The translations under genes were made by a program, and so were the position numbers. This document shows, one piece after another, positions 1 through 8,604 of a stretch of DNA of 64,000 nucleotides. The notes below the pieces were generated by a model. That model was not told the origin of the DNA, did not search any database, and saw only the letters and a program-made list of their open reading frames with translations. Source of the stretch: Dechloromonas sp. A34 (GTDB lineage Bacteria > Pseudomonadota > Gammaproteobacteria > Burkholderiales > Rhodocyclaceae). Each line of letters opens with the position of its first letter. The stretch's first letter is position 1. The stretch is from NCBI RefSeq assembly GCF_026261605.1, contig NZ_CP102486.1:4340001-4404000 (forward strand), written 5' to 3'.

Positions 1-1132
1 CCGGGGTGACGCCTTCGGTATGGCAGTCGTCGAGCGCCGTGTGGTCGAAGGTGCCAACCTGGCAACCGGCGTTGTAGTCGGCGACCGTACGGACGAAAGC
101 CGTCGCGTCGAGGCCGAGCTGACGGGCCAGTTCTTCCAGGGTATTGGCCTTGGCTCCCGGAAACACCGGTGGCATGAAACGGCCGACCGCCTTGGCGTCG
201 ATGACCGAATAACCGACCTGCCCCGGTTGCTGGGCGACCAGGCGACCCCAGATGGCATAGCGTTTCGGCCAGAAGTCCTCACCTTCGTCGTAGAAACGCT
301 GGGCGAACTTGTTGACCACGATACCCAGCGAGACGCAATCGATACGGGTACAGATGCCGCCATCGTAGAGTGGAGCGCGCGCGTCGATGGCAACGCAATG
401 CGATTGCGAAGGATCGCCGATGAAGTCGGCGCCAGCTGCCTGCATGGCCTTGAGCAGCACCCCCTGATTGAAACGGGTGCCGCGGATGGCAAAATTGTCG
501 GCCGGCCATTCGCCGTCCTCATTCTGCCCCCAGGCTTCACGCAGCCATTCGCGGTTGGACTCGAAGCCGCCGGCCGCCATGACGCAAGTTTTGGCGGTGA
601 TCCGTTGGCTACCGACCCAGGCTGCCTGGAACCGTCCATCAACGACTTCAATGCGGTCAACCGGCGATTCATAGCGAATTTCAACACCCAGCGCTTCGGC
701 GCTGCGATAGTAGGCGTTGACCAGCGCTTTACCGCCGCCCATGAAGAAGGCGTTGGTCCGGGACAACTGCAGCGTGCCTGACAGCGAGGGCTGGAAATGT
801 ACGCCGTGCCGGCGCATCCAGCCCCGGCACTTGGAGGATTCGCGGATTGCCAGGCGGGCCAGCTGTTCGTTGGTGTTGCCGCCGGTGACCTTGAGCAGGT
901 CCTGCCAGAACTCTTCCTCCGGATAGGCCTCGGTCAGCACATCCTGAGGTGCATCGTGCATGCAGCGCAGGTTGCGGGTATGGCTGGAATTGCCGCCCCG
1001 ACGATCGCGCGGCGCGGCTTCGAGCAGCAGCACCGAGGCGCCGGCCTCGCGTGCCATCAGGGCCGCGCACAGCGCCGCATTGCCGCCGCCGATGACCAGT
1101 ACATCGACGGCATTGGAATTGTTGTCACTCAT
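1..1132 (-). CDS. tcuA: FAD-dependent tricarballylate dehydrogenase (TcuA-like), 3' end beyond window
   Basis: A flavoprotein of the fumarate reductase/succinate dehydrogenase type. The open frame runs off the left edge after about 377 codons, so the C-terminus is missing. The N-terminus carries the FAD dinucleotide fold VLVIGGGNAALCAA followed by GGNSSHTRNLR, which resembles tricarballylate dehydrogenases. TcuA oxidises tricarballylate to cis-aconitate. Two adjacent ATGs are possible; the one at 1132 has GGAG six bases upstream and is preferred. It is the last visible gene of the minus-strand cluster. TcuA is reoxidised by TcuB, an Fe-S/heme membrane protein, which is not seen and may lie beyond the edge. 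Substrate is inferred from similarity; another unsaturated or saturated polycarboxylate is possible. Confidence 0.78.
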   Translation of the reverse strand, partial: MSDNNSNAVDVLVIGGGNAALCAALMAREAGASVLLLEAAPRDRRGGNSSHTRNLRCMHDAPQDVLTEAYPEEEFWQDLLKVTGGNTNEQLARLAIRESSKCRGWMRRHGVHFQPSLSGTLQLSRTNAFFMGGGKALVNAYYRSAEALGVEIRYESPVDRIEVVDGRFQAAWVGSQRITAKTCVMAAGGFESNREWLREAWGQNEDGEWPADNFAIRGTRFNQGVLLKAMQAAGADFIGDPSQSHCVAIDARAPLYDGGICTRIDCVSLGIVVNKFAQRFYDEGEDFWPKRYAIWGRLVAQQPGQVGYSVIDAKAVGRFMPPVFPGAKANTLEELARQLGLDATAFVRTVADYNAGCQVGTFDHTALDDCHTEGVTP

Positions 1133-1220
1133 CATTCGCTCCTTTTGAGCCCTTGTTGATTTCAGCGAAGACACTATCTCGCAACGGTGTGGCGATACCC
1201 CAAGCCGCTCCGACATCCCC

Positions 1221-2156
1221 CTATCTCGATTCGAGATGCCCCCGTGTGATGCCCTTCCAGCGGCCATCGTCAATCAGCTGTCCGACTACCTGACGGAGTA
1301 CGCCGCGGGTCGCCAACGCAGCTGGCGAGAGTTCGTCGTCGGACAGGCTGCACAGCAGGTTGCGCCGCGCGGTGCCGACGTCGGCAATTTCCGCCCAGCG
1401 CAGCCGGCTGCTCGCTTCCGGCTGGCGGGCCAGCGCCGACCACGGTTGCAAGGTAGCGGCCATGCCGGCCGCCACCATGTCCATCAGCACGGTCAGGGAA
1501 TCAACTTCGGCGACGATGTTGGCATTCCGGTTCAGGCTGCCAAAGGCGGCATCGATGACCCGACGCAGTCCGTGGCGATGAGTCGGCAGCACCAGCGCCG
1601 TATCGGCAACGCCAGCCAGCGTCGTCGGCAGTTGATCGATCCGGCTCTGGGCACCGCAGACGAAGAAGAGCCGTTCGTCGAGCAGGTGCTGGACGGTCCA
1701 GCGCCTGGCCTGATCGGCACCAAAAAGCACGGCGAGGTCGATTTCGCGGGCATTGAGCATCTGCCCGAGATGCCCCGACATCCCCTCGACCAGATGGATG
1801 CGGATATCCGGATACTGCACCTGCATTGCCTGCAGCAGCGGCACGCCGAGAACGCCCGCAGTGGTCGGCGCCAGGCCCAGGCCGACGACACCGGAAAGGC
1901 GCGACTGCCGTGCCGCCAGCATTGCCTCGTCGGCATGGCGTAAGGCGAGCTGGGCATGGGAGAGGAAGGCGATGCCGGCATCCGTCGGAATGATGCCGCT
2001 CGGCGTTCGCTGCAACAGGCGCGTCGCAAGTTCGCCTTCGAGACGCTGGATTTGCAGACTGACGGCAGACTGCGCCACACCCAGATCGAGCGCCGCCTGG
2101 CTGATGCTGCCCAGTTCGATGGTCCGCACTAGGTAACGCAGTTGCCGCAGTTCCAT
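1221..2156 (-). CDS. LysR-family transcriptional regulator inside the catabolic cluster
   Basis: A 311-residue LysR regulator. An N-terminal winged helix (MELRQLRYLV, then SISQAALDLGVAQSAVS, residues 1-60) is followed by a substrate-binding domain. The gene starts 12 bases after the lyase gene stops and is codirectional with tcuA, so it is probably co-transcribed rather than divergent from its target as is usual. In Salmonella a LysR protein, TcuR, sits next to tcuABC, so this may be its counterpart. The Nac/Cbl-like N-terminus does not settle which effector is bound. A second LysR gene lies at the other end of the cluster. Confidence 0.88.
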   Translation of the reverse strand: MELRQLRYLVRTIELGSISQAALDLGVAQSAVSLQIQRLEGELATRLLQRTPSGIIPTDAGIAFLSHAQLALRHADEAMLAARQSRLSGVVGLGLAPTTAGVLGVPLLQAMQVQYPDIRIHLVEGMSGHLGQMLNAREIDLAVLFGADQARRWTVQHLLDERLFFVCGAQSRIDQLPTTLAGVADTALVLPTHRHGLRRVIDAAFGSLNRNANIVAEVDSLTVLMDMVAAGMAATLQPWSALARQPEASSRLRWAEIADVGTARRNLLCSLSDDELSPAALATRGVLRQVVGQLIDDGRWKGITRGHLESR

Positions 2157-2168
2157 CGTAGCGCCCCT

Positions 2169-3524
2169 TTACTCTTGCCGAGCCTTGCGTTGCAGTACCT
2201 TGTCCACCATCACGCCAGCCTGGCCGAGATAGTTGGCCGGGTCGCAAAGCTTGGCCAACGCCGCCCGGTCGAGGTGGGGATTGATTTCCGGATGCTCGGC
2301 CAGCAGGTCGAGCAGCGGGCGGTTGCTCTTGATCGCCGTGCGGCACAGGTCATAGACCAGATCGTGGGCGTATTCGCGGCCGATGTAGGGGCCGAGGCCC
2401 ATCATCACGGCTTCCGACATGACCAGGCCGTTGGTCAGTTCGATATTGGCCATCATGGCGGCCGGATCGACTTCCAGACCTTCGAGCACGAAGCGCGTCT
2501 GTTTGAGGGCACCAGCGGTCAGACAGAAGGCTTCCGGCAGCGCGATCCACTCGATTTCCCAAGGGCCGGTCGAGCGTTCGTGGTCGGCGATCATGGCATC
2601 CATCAGGGCGGCGGCATGCTGGCGGACGACCGAAACAGCGGCATGAATGTAGCAACTCGAAATCGGGTTGCGCTTCTGCGGCATGGTGCTGCTCGAACCG
2701 CGTCCCGGCGCAAACGGCTCGAAGACCTCGGCCACCTCGTGCTGCATCATGAGCTTGACGTCCATCGCTATCTTGCCGAGCGAACCGCCGACCAGACCGA
2801 GGAATGCGCCGACTTCGGCAATCGTGTCGCGTACCGTATGCCAGGCAATGTCGGGCTGGGCGAGGCCGAGTTCGGCCATCAGGCCGGCCTGGGTTTCCAT
2901 GGCGCCGCGCTCGATCGAGGCCAGCGTGCCGCAGGCGCCGCCGAACTCGCCCATCAACACGCGCGGCCGCAGTTGCTGCAGGCGTTCGCGGTGGCGCTCC
3001 ATGCCGGCCAGGATGGCCGCCGTCTTGAAACCGAAAGTCACCGGAATCGCCTGCTGCAGATTGCTGCGGCCGATCACCGGGGTATCGCGGTAGCGCAGGG
3101 AAAGATCGGCCAGGGCGGCGCAGATGGCTTTCAGTTCAGCCTCGACCAGATCGAGGCCCTCGCGGATCTGCATGACGGTAGCAGTGTCGGTGATGTCCTG
3201 GGTCGTCGCGCCCCAGTGGCAATATTCGCCGAGGCGGTCGCGGCACAGCGCGTTCAGTTGCGAAACGACGCCCAACACCGGGTAGCCGATGCGCTCGGTC
3301 TGGGCGCGCAGCTTGTCCATGTCGATCTTGTCGATATCGCAGTTTCGGACAATCTCATCGGCCGCTTCCTGCGGAATGATGCCGAGGCGGCCCTGAACGA
3401 CGGCCAGCGCGCGCTCGATGTCGAGATATTTTTCCGTCCGGTTGCGGTCGGACCAGACCTGACGCATAGCGTCAGTGCTGAAGATGTTGCCGAAGATACT
3501 AGAGTCGATGATGCTCGCGCCCAT
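2169..3524 (-). CDS. Class II fumarase/aspartase superfamily enzyme, carboxymuconate-cycloisomerase-like; candidate trans-aconitate decarboxylase
   Basis: A 451-residue member of the fumarase/aspartase/adenylosuccinate lyase superfamily. Visible landmarks are HWGATTQDITDTA (103-115), GRSNLQQAIPVTFG (152-165) and the superfamily signature GSSSTMPQKRNP (276-287). The LQQA motif in place of the THxQ motif of ordinary lyases points to the 3-carboxy-cis,cis-muconate cycloisomerase (PcaB) branch. No other protocatechuate or beta-ketoadipate gene is present, so a role in aromatic breakdown is unlikely. The fungal trans-aconitate decarboxylase Tad1, which forms itaconate, belongs to the same branch, and itaconate-type genes lie directly upstream. 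I infer a decarboxylase or lyase acting on a C6 tricarboxylate. The purine-pathway purB is a different gene, at 35-36.6 kb. Confidence 0.8.
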   Translation of the reverse strand: MGASIIDSSIFGNIFSTDAMRQVWSDRNRTEKYLDIERALAVVQGRLGIIPQEAADEIVRNCDIDKIDMDKLRAQTERIGYPVLGVVSQLNALCRDRLGEYCHWGATTQDITDTATVMQIREGLDLVEAELKAICAALADLSLRYRDTPVIGRSNLQQAIPVTFGFKTAAILAGMERHRERLQQLRPRVLMGEFGGACGTLASIERGAMETQAGLMAELGLAQPDIAWHTVRDTIAEVGAFLGLVGGSLGKIAMDVKLMMQHEVAEVFEPFAPGRGSSSTMPQKRNPISSCYIHAAVSVVRQHAAALMDAMIADHERSTGPWEIEWIALPEAFCLTAGALKQTRFVLEGLEVDPAAMMANIELTNGLVMSEAVMMGLGPYIGREYAHDLVYDLCRTAIKSNRPLLDLLAEHPEINPHLDRAALAKLCDPANYLGQAGVMVDKVLQRKARQE

Positions 3525-3566
3525 GGCGATGTCTCCTGATTCAATGTTGGGAAATATAGCTGTGCT

Positions 3567-4400
3567 TTAGTTCGTTGTTTGGCGATGCGTTTTTGTCATG
3601 CTTCGCGCCATGATGGCTTCAGCCTTGAGCACCACCGGCCGATCCACCATTTTTCCGTCGACCTGGACGGCTCCCGATGAATCCTTGGCGGCGGCCAGAA
3701 CCTTTTCGGCCCAGATCACTTCCTGCTCGCTCGGTCGGCTCAGTCGCTCGACGACCTCGACCTGCTTGGGATGAATGCACAGCTTGGCGGTGCAACCAAA
3801 GGCTCGGGCAAAGGCAAAGTCGGCTTCGGTCCGCGCCAGATCGTCGAGATTGGGCGTGACGCCGGCAACCGGCGGCGCCAGTTCGGCCGAGCGGGAAGCG
3901 ATGGCGATCTTGCTGTAGGGGTAAATCAGGCCCTGCTCGTCGCCCGGGAGATTGAGGTCGGCGGCATAGTCGAGGGTGCCGAAGGCAATGCGCTGCACAC
4001 CCTCGGCCAGCGCAATCTGGTCGATGTTGTTGATGCCGCGGGCCGACTCGACCAGCGCCACGATGACAACCTCAGGATTCGTGGCCGCAATGGTCATTTT
4101 CACCTGCTCGGCGAATTCCGTTTTCGGTAGCATTACCTGCCTGATGCCGGCCGCCTTGATCATTGCCAGATCGTCGGCATACCAGGGCGACAGTGCATCG
4201 TTGATGCGCACCACCAGGCGCTCGGGCGCGACGCCGGCGCTAGCGACCCAGTCGGCGATGGCCTGCCGCGCCGCCGCCTTGTCGGCCGGTGCCACTGCAT
4301 CCTCGAGATCAAGGATGATCGCCCCTGCCCCGGCGGCCAGTGCCTTGGCGAAGCGCTCGGGGCGATTGCCGGGAACGAACAGGTAGCTGACCGGCAGCAT
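3567..4400 (-). CDS. ccl: CitE-family lyase, probable (S)-citramalyl-CoA lyase
   Basis: A 277-residue HpcH/HpaI aldolase/citrate lyase beta-subunit family protein. The N-terminus SYLFVPGNRPERF, the acidic motif AIILDLEDAV and the metal-binding region VALVESARGINNI are typical. These enzymes cleave 3-hydroxyacyl-CoAs such as citramalyl-CoA or malyl-CoA. The ATG overlaps the CoA-transferase stop by one base (TGATG), so the two are translationally coupled. A longer upstream reading frame exists but is only the shadow of the CoA-transferase gene. With a CoA-transferase and a MaoC hydratase beside it, the best reading is the last step of itaconate degradation: citramalyl-CoA to acetyl-CoA and pyruvate. 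A beta-methylmalyl-CoA or malyl-CoA substrate is the alternative. Confidence 0.85.
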   Translation of the reverse strand: MLPVSYLFVPGNRPERFAKALAAGAGAIILDLEDAVAPADKAAARQAIADWVASAGVAPERLVVRINDALSPWYADDLAMIKAAGIRQVMLPKTEFAEQVKMTIAATNPEVVIVALVESARGINNIDQIALAEGVQRIAFGTLDYAADLNLPGDEQGLIYPYSKIAIASRSAELAPPVAGVTPNLDDLARTEADFAFARAFGCTAKLCIHPKQVEVVERLSRPSEQEVIWAEKVLAAAKDSSGAVQVDGKMVDRPVVLKAEAIMARSMTKTHRQTTN

Positions 4401-5581
4401 CAGATGGCTCCAGCGGCACGCAGTTCGGCAACGTCGCCGGCCGTGTAGCCCAGCCCGCCGAGGATCGCCTCGGTATGCTGGCCGAGCGCCGGCACCGCAT
4501 CCATGCGCGGCTCGCATTCCGTCCACGAACCGGGCGGCAACAGCGCCGGCACCTTGCCGACCGCCGTGTCGATTTCGCGCCAGCGCTTGCGCCCCTTTAA
4601 CTGCGGGTGATTCCAGACGTCCTGCATGGTGTTGAGGTTGGCATTGGCGATCTGGGCAGTTTCCAGGCGCTCGATGACCTGCTCGGCAGTCAGCTGGGCG
4701 AAGGCATCGACGATGATCTGACGCAGTTCGTCGCGTGCCGCGCTGCGTTTCGAATTCGTCGAAAAACGCTCCTCCTTGGCCAGTTCGGGGCGCAGCAACA
4801 CCTTGTCGCAGAATCCCGCCCACTCCCGTTCGTTCTGCAAGCCAAGCATGACGTTCTTGCCGTCGCCGGCCGGGAACGGGCCGTAGGGATAGATCGTCGC
4901 GTGGCTGGCGCCGGTGCGGCGTGGCGGCGATGCGCCGTCGATCGAGTAGTAGAGCGGATAGTTCATCCATTCGACCAGGCTCTCCAGCATCGAAATATCG
5001 AGGTGCTGGCCACGTCCGGTGATCTGGCGTTGCAACAGCGCCGCCAGGATGTTGCTGTAGGCGTACATGCCGGCCGAAATGTCGGCGATCGACGGGCCAG
5101 CCTTCGAGGGCTCGTCCTCAGTGCCGGTCACCGAGACGAAGCCCGACTCGCTCTGGATCAGCAGGTCGTAGGCCTTCTTGTCGCGGTAGGGACCATCATT
5201 GCCGTAGCCCGAGATGTCGCAGACGATGATCTCCGGCTTGATCGCCGACAGCGCCTCGTACGACAGGCCCAGGCGTGCGGCAGCACCGGGCGCCAGATTC
5301 TGGACCAGGATGTCGGCCTCCTCGGCGACCAGGCGTTGCAGAATCTTCTGTGCCTCCGGATGCTTGACGTCGAGGGTCAGGCTTTCCTTCGAGCGGTTAG
5401 TCCACACGAAGTGCGAGGCCAGGCCATGCACGCGCTCGTCGTAGCCGCGGGCGAAGTCGCCAACACCGGGGCGCTCGACCTTGATGACGCGGGCGCCGAG
5501 GTCGGCCAGTTGACGGGTGGCGAACGGGCCGGCGATGGCGTGTTCGAGGGTGATGACGGTAATACCTTCCAGCGGTCTCAT
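4400..5581 (-). CDS. ict: Family III CoA-transferase, probable itaconate CoA-transferase
   Basis: A 393-residue CaiB/BaiF (class III) CoA-transferase. The N-terminus MRPLEGITVITLEHAIAGPF, the segment DLGARVIKVERPG and the catalytic aspartate in AYDLLIQ (about residue 139) are clear. Length is normal for the family. It would move CoA from a donor, usually succinyl-CoA, to a dicarboxylate. It starts 10 bases after the hydratase gene and overlaps the lyase gene by one base. The trio CoA-transferase, MaoC-type hydratase and CitE lyase next to a TRAP transporter matches the itaconate degradation locus of Pseudomonas aeruginosa, hence the assignment; mesaconate or another C5 acid is not excluded. 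Confidence 0.85.
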   Translation of the reverse strand: MRPLEGITVITLEHAIAGPFATRQLADLGARVIKVERPGVGDFARGYDERVHGLASHFVWTNRSKESLTLDVKHPEAQKILQRLVAEEADILVQNLAPGAAARLGLSYEALSAIKPEIIVCDISGYGNDGPYRDKKAYDLLIQSESGFVSVTGTEDEPSKAGPSIADISAGMYAYSNILAALLQRQITGRGQHLDISMLESLVEWMNYPLYYSIDGASPPRRTGASHATIYPYGPFPAGDGKNVMLGLQNEREWAGFCDKVLLRPELAKEERFSTNSKRSAARDELRQIIVDAFAQLTAEQVIERLETAQIANANLNTMQDVWNHPQLKGRKRWREIDTAVGKVPALLPPGSWTECEPRMDAVPALGQHTEAILGGLGYTAGDVAELRAAGAI

Positions 5582-5591
5582 GCTGCTTTCC

Positions 5592-6437
5592 TTATTTCAG
5601 TACGGCGGTGGCATCCATGGTCAGCCAGCCTTCATGGTCTTCGGCCCACAGGTGGATGGTCTTGCCATCGGCCTGCGGCGTCCCGTTTACGATGAAGTGA
5701 TTGATGTCGAAAGTCGGCCGCACGGCGCGGAATTCGAACTTCGCGACCTCGGCATCCGGCATCTTGTGGCGCAAGAGGTCGAGCAAGAGCGTGGCGATCA
5801 TCGGCCCATGGACGATCAGGCCGGGATAGCCCTCGACCTCGGTCACGTACTTGCGGTCGTAGTGGATGCGGTGGCCGTTGAAGGTCAGCGCCGAGTAGCG
5901 GAAAAGCAGCACGTCGTCGGGCACCCATTTCGTCCGCCAGACGGGGTCCGGATAGGTGGCCTTGGGCGGCGGCGCGACGTCGTTCGGACCGGCCGCTTCG
6001 CGATAGACGATGTCGTGGTACTCAGTCAGCGCGACGGCGCTCTCGCCGGCCCGGCGCAGTTCATGGCGAACCTTGACGAAAACCAGCGGACCGGTGCGGC
6101 CGCTCTTCTCGGTGACGTCATGGATGGTCGAGGTGCGGGTCACCGTTTCGCCGATATGCAGCGGGGCATGGAATTCGAACTGACTGCCCGCCCACATCCG
6201 GCGCGGCAGCGGCACCGGTGGCAGGAAACCGCCACGCTTGGCATGGCCGTCGGGGCCGATTTCGGATTGGCGGTGCAGCGGCAGGAAATACAGCCAGTGC
6301 CACAGTGCCGGCAGCGGCGTGCCGTTGGCTGGGCGCTCGGCCGGCCGGTCGAAGGTCGCCGACAGCGCGGCATAGGGGGTGGCCGTGAAGAGATCGGTAA
6401 CTTCTTCGGAACGGCCGATCCAGTCTTTGAGGTTCAT
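5592..6437 (-). CDS. ich: MaoC/FAS1-like double hot-dog hydratase, probable itaconyl-CoA hydratase
   Basis: A 281-residue protein of the mesaconyl-C4-CoA hydratase/HTD2 type, with two hot-dog folds. The C-terminal half shows the hydratase-2 style motif NGHRIHYD, followed by GLIVHGPM. The N-terminal half has a conserved tryptophan- and proline-rich stretch (LPALWHWLYFLP). Members hydrate itaconyl-CoA or mesaconyl-CoA to citramalyl-CoA. Position between the TRAP genes and the CoA-transferase, with a 10-base gap to the latter, supports one transcript. The exact substrate is inferred from neighbours. Confidence 0.84.
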   Translation of the reverse strand: MNLKDWIGRSEEVTDLFTATPYAALSATFDRPAERPANGTPLPALWHWLYFLPLHRQSEIGPDGHAKRGGFLPPVPLPRRMWAGSQFEFHAPLHIGETVTRTSTIHDVTEKSGRTGPLVFVKVRHELRRAGESAVALTEYHDIVYREAAGPNDVAPPPKATYPDPVWRTKWVPDDVLLFRYSALTFNGHRIHYDRKYVTEVEGYPGLIVHGPMIATLLLDLLRHKMPDAEVAKFEFRAVRPTFDINHFIVNGTPQADGKTIHLWAEDHEGWLTMDATAVLK

Positions 6438-6520
6438 CGTTGATGGCTCCAGGCTTCAGTACGAAATCAATGGTTTGGGGTGAGGATTGCGGCGCCCGAT
6501 GTTGGCGGCGCCGCAATCGG

Positions 6521-7804
6521 TCAGAGCATGCCGAGTTGCTGCGGCAGCCAGAGGGAGAGGCCGGGCCAGTAGGTGACGAGGCCGAGGAAGACGAGCATCG
6601 AGAGCAACCACGGCCAGACCGCGACGGTCAGCTCGGTGATCCCCATCTTGGTGATGCCCGACGCGACATAGAGGTTCAGACCGACCGGCGGGTGGCACAT
6701 GCCGATTTCCATATTGACCACCATCAGGATGCCGAAATGGATCGGGTGGATGCCCAGCGCGACAGCCACCGGGAAGAGCAGCGGCGCGAAGATCAGCACG
6801 ATCGACGACGGCTCCATGAAGTTGCCGGCGACGAGCAGGATGATATTGACCGCCAGCAGGAAGGTGATGACGCCGAAGCCCTGCCCCAGCATCCAGTCGG
6901 CCAGCGATTGCGGGATGCTCTCGTTAGTCATGATGAAGGAGAACAACACAGCGTTGGTGATGATGTAGAGCAGCATCGCCGACATGTTGGCCGAGTTGAG
7001 CAGTACCCTCGGCACGTCCTTGAGGCTCAAATCCTTGTAGATGAAAATGGCGCAGATGAAGGCGTAGACCGCGGACATGGCAGCCGCTTCGGTCGGGGTG
7101 AAGATGCCGGTGTAGATACCACCCATGACAACGACGATCAGCAGCAGGCCCCAGACCGACGCCCGGAAAGCCTTCCAGCGCTCGCCCCAGGTCGCCTTCG
7201 GCTGACGCGGGTAGTCAAATTTCCTGGCGCGATACCAGGTGACACCGCCGAGCACCGTGGCGAGAGCCAGCCCGGGAATGACGCCGGCCATGAACAGGGC
7301 GCCGACCGAAGTATTGGTCGCCACCGAGAACATCACCATGCAGATCGACGGCGGAATCAGGATCCCCAGAGCGCCGGAGGTCGTGATAACGCCAGCCCCG
7401 AAGCGCGGCGGGAAGCCGGCCTTGACCATCGCCGGCAGCAGGATCGAGCCGATGGCGACGACGGTTGCCGGGCTGGAACCCGAGACTGCGGCAAACAGCG
7501 CACAGGCCAACACACCGGCCAGGCCGAGACCGCCATACCAGTGTCCGACCATCGACGAGGCAAAATTGATCATCCGCTTCGCCACTCCGCCGTGAGTCAG
7601 GAAGTTGCCGGCCAGGATGAAGAACGGAATGGCCATGATCTCGAACTTCTCGATGCCGGTGAACAACTTCAGGGCAACCGACTCGAGCGGCACCTGGGTC
7701 ATCGTGAACAGGAAGGTAAGGACGGTCAGGCCGAGCGAAATCGAGATCGGCATACCGGTCAGCATGAGGACGGCCAGCAGGCCAAAAATTACCAGGGCGC
7801 TCAT
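6521..7804 (-). CDS. dctM: TRAP transporter large permease (DctM type)
   Basis: A 427-residue, highly hydrophobic protein of the DctM/TRAP large-subunit family with about 12 predicted membrane segments. The N-terminus (MSALVIFGLLAVLMLTGMPI) and the motif FFILAGNFLTHGGVAKRMI are typical. It forms the sodium-coupled translocation channel for carboxylates captured by DctP. Its ATG overlaps the dctQ stop (ATGA). It is followed 83 bases later by the hydratase gene. Paired with itaconate-type genes, it probably imports a C5 or C6 di- or tricarboxylate. Confidence 0.93.
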   Translation of the reverse strand: MSALVIFGLLAVLMLTGMPISISLGLTVLTFLFTMTQVPLESVALKLFTGIEKFEIMAIPFFILAGNFLTHGGVAKRMINFASSMVGHWYGGLGLAGVLACALFAAVSGSSPATVVAIGSILLPAMVKAGFPPRFGAGVITTSGALGILIPPSICMVMFSVATNTSVGALFMAGVIPGLALATVLGGVTWYRARKFDYPRQPKATWGERWKAFRASVWGLLLIVVVMGGIYTGIFTPTEAAAMSAVYAFICAIFIYKDLSLKDVPRVLLNSANMSAMLLYIITNAVLFSFIMTNESIPQSLADWMLGQGFGVITFLLAVNIILLVAGNFMEPSSIVLIFAPLLFPVAVALGIHPIHFGILMVVNMEIGMCHPPVGLNLYVASGITKMGITELTVAVWPWLLSMLVFLGLVTYWPGLSLWLPQQLGML

Positions 7805-8541
7805 TTCGGTTCTCCTCCGAGGTCATCCTTGCGGCGATCGACAGCCACCGGCTCGTCGTGCACGCGGCGGTCTTCGCCAATCACGTTGTGCTTCAGGTCC
7901 AGCGGATGCAGGTTGTCGTCGAGATCGAATTCATTGACCTCGACATCTCCCGACTCGTCGGTCAGGCCATCGACGTGGCCGTGGTCGTGGTGCGGCAGTT
8001 CGCCGGTACGGATAAACGAGACGCAGACCTGCAGAAAACGGAAACACATCAGCGAGGAGCCAAGCGGAATCGCGCTGTACACCACCCAGGTCTGCCACTC
8101 CAGGTCGGGCGTGGTCGGCCCTTCCATGACATCCGTAAGATCAAGACCCAAGAGGCTGTAGAAGGCGTAATGGGCGCCGTTTTCCCAGACGAAGTGGCCG
8201 CCCATGGTGGCGACGATGCCGGTAAAAGAGGCACCGGCAAGCAGGCCGAAAACGATGAACTTGAAACGATTGCTGTCGCTTAGACGATTGATCAGCACAT
8301 CGACCCCGACGTGGATGCCGGTGCGAACGCCGTAGGCAGCGCCAAACTTGGCCATCCAGACGAAAAGAATGATGGTCAGTTCTTGCGCCCAGCTCATGTT
8401 GATCGAGAGCAGCAGATCCTGCACGCCCGGGATGGCGAATCCGGACATGTAGCGATGAACCACTGCAAAGAAAGTGATGAGTGTCGCCACGCCGATCAGC
8501 AGCGTGATGAGCAGCTCTTCCAATTTATCGAGAAATCTCAT
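7801..8541 (-). CDS. dctQ: TRAP transporter small permease (DctQ type) with a long acidic C-terminal tail
   Basis: A 246-residue small TRAP subunit. Residues 1-177 hold the four-helix DctQ domain. The last 69 or so residues are hydrophilic and strongly charged, with a HHDHGH cluster and many Asp/Glu residues; this tail makes the protein longer than most DctQ subunits. The subunit joins DctM in the membrane. The tail's role is unknown; it could be cytoplasmic and bind metal or a partner. Overlap with dctM by four bases indicates translational coupling. Confidence 0.9.
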   Translation of the reverse strand: MRFLDKLEELLITLLIGVATLITFFAVVHRYMSGFAIPGVQDLLLSINMSWAQELTIILFVWMAKFGAAYGVRTGIHVGVDVLINRLSDSNRFKFIVFGLLAGASFTGIVATMGGHFVWENGAHYAFYSLLGLDLTDVMEGPTTPDLEWQTWVVYSAIPLGSSLMCFRFLQVCVSFIRTGELPHHDHGHVDGLTDESGDVEVNEFDLDDNLHPLDLKHNVIGEDRRVHDEPVAVDRRKDDLGGEPK

Positions 8542-8604
8542 GTTTCCCCCGTAGAGAGTAAAACTGGCCAGCAGCGTAGGAATCCTGCCGGCCGACGATG
8601 CGGA

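Noticed and set aside
6440..8161. 573-codon plus-strand frame rich in Asp, Arg and His
   Set aside because: Antisense to the TRAP permease genes; the composition is what reading the reverse of hydrophobic helices gives.
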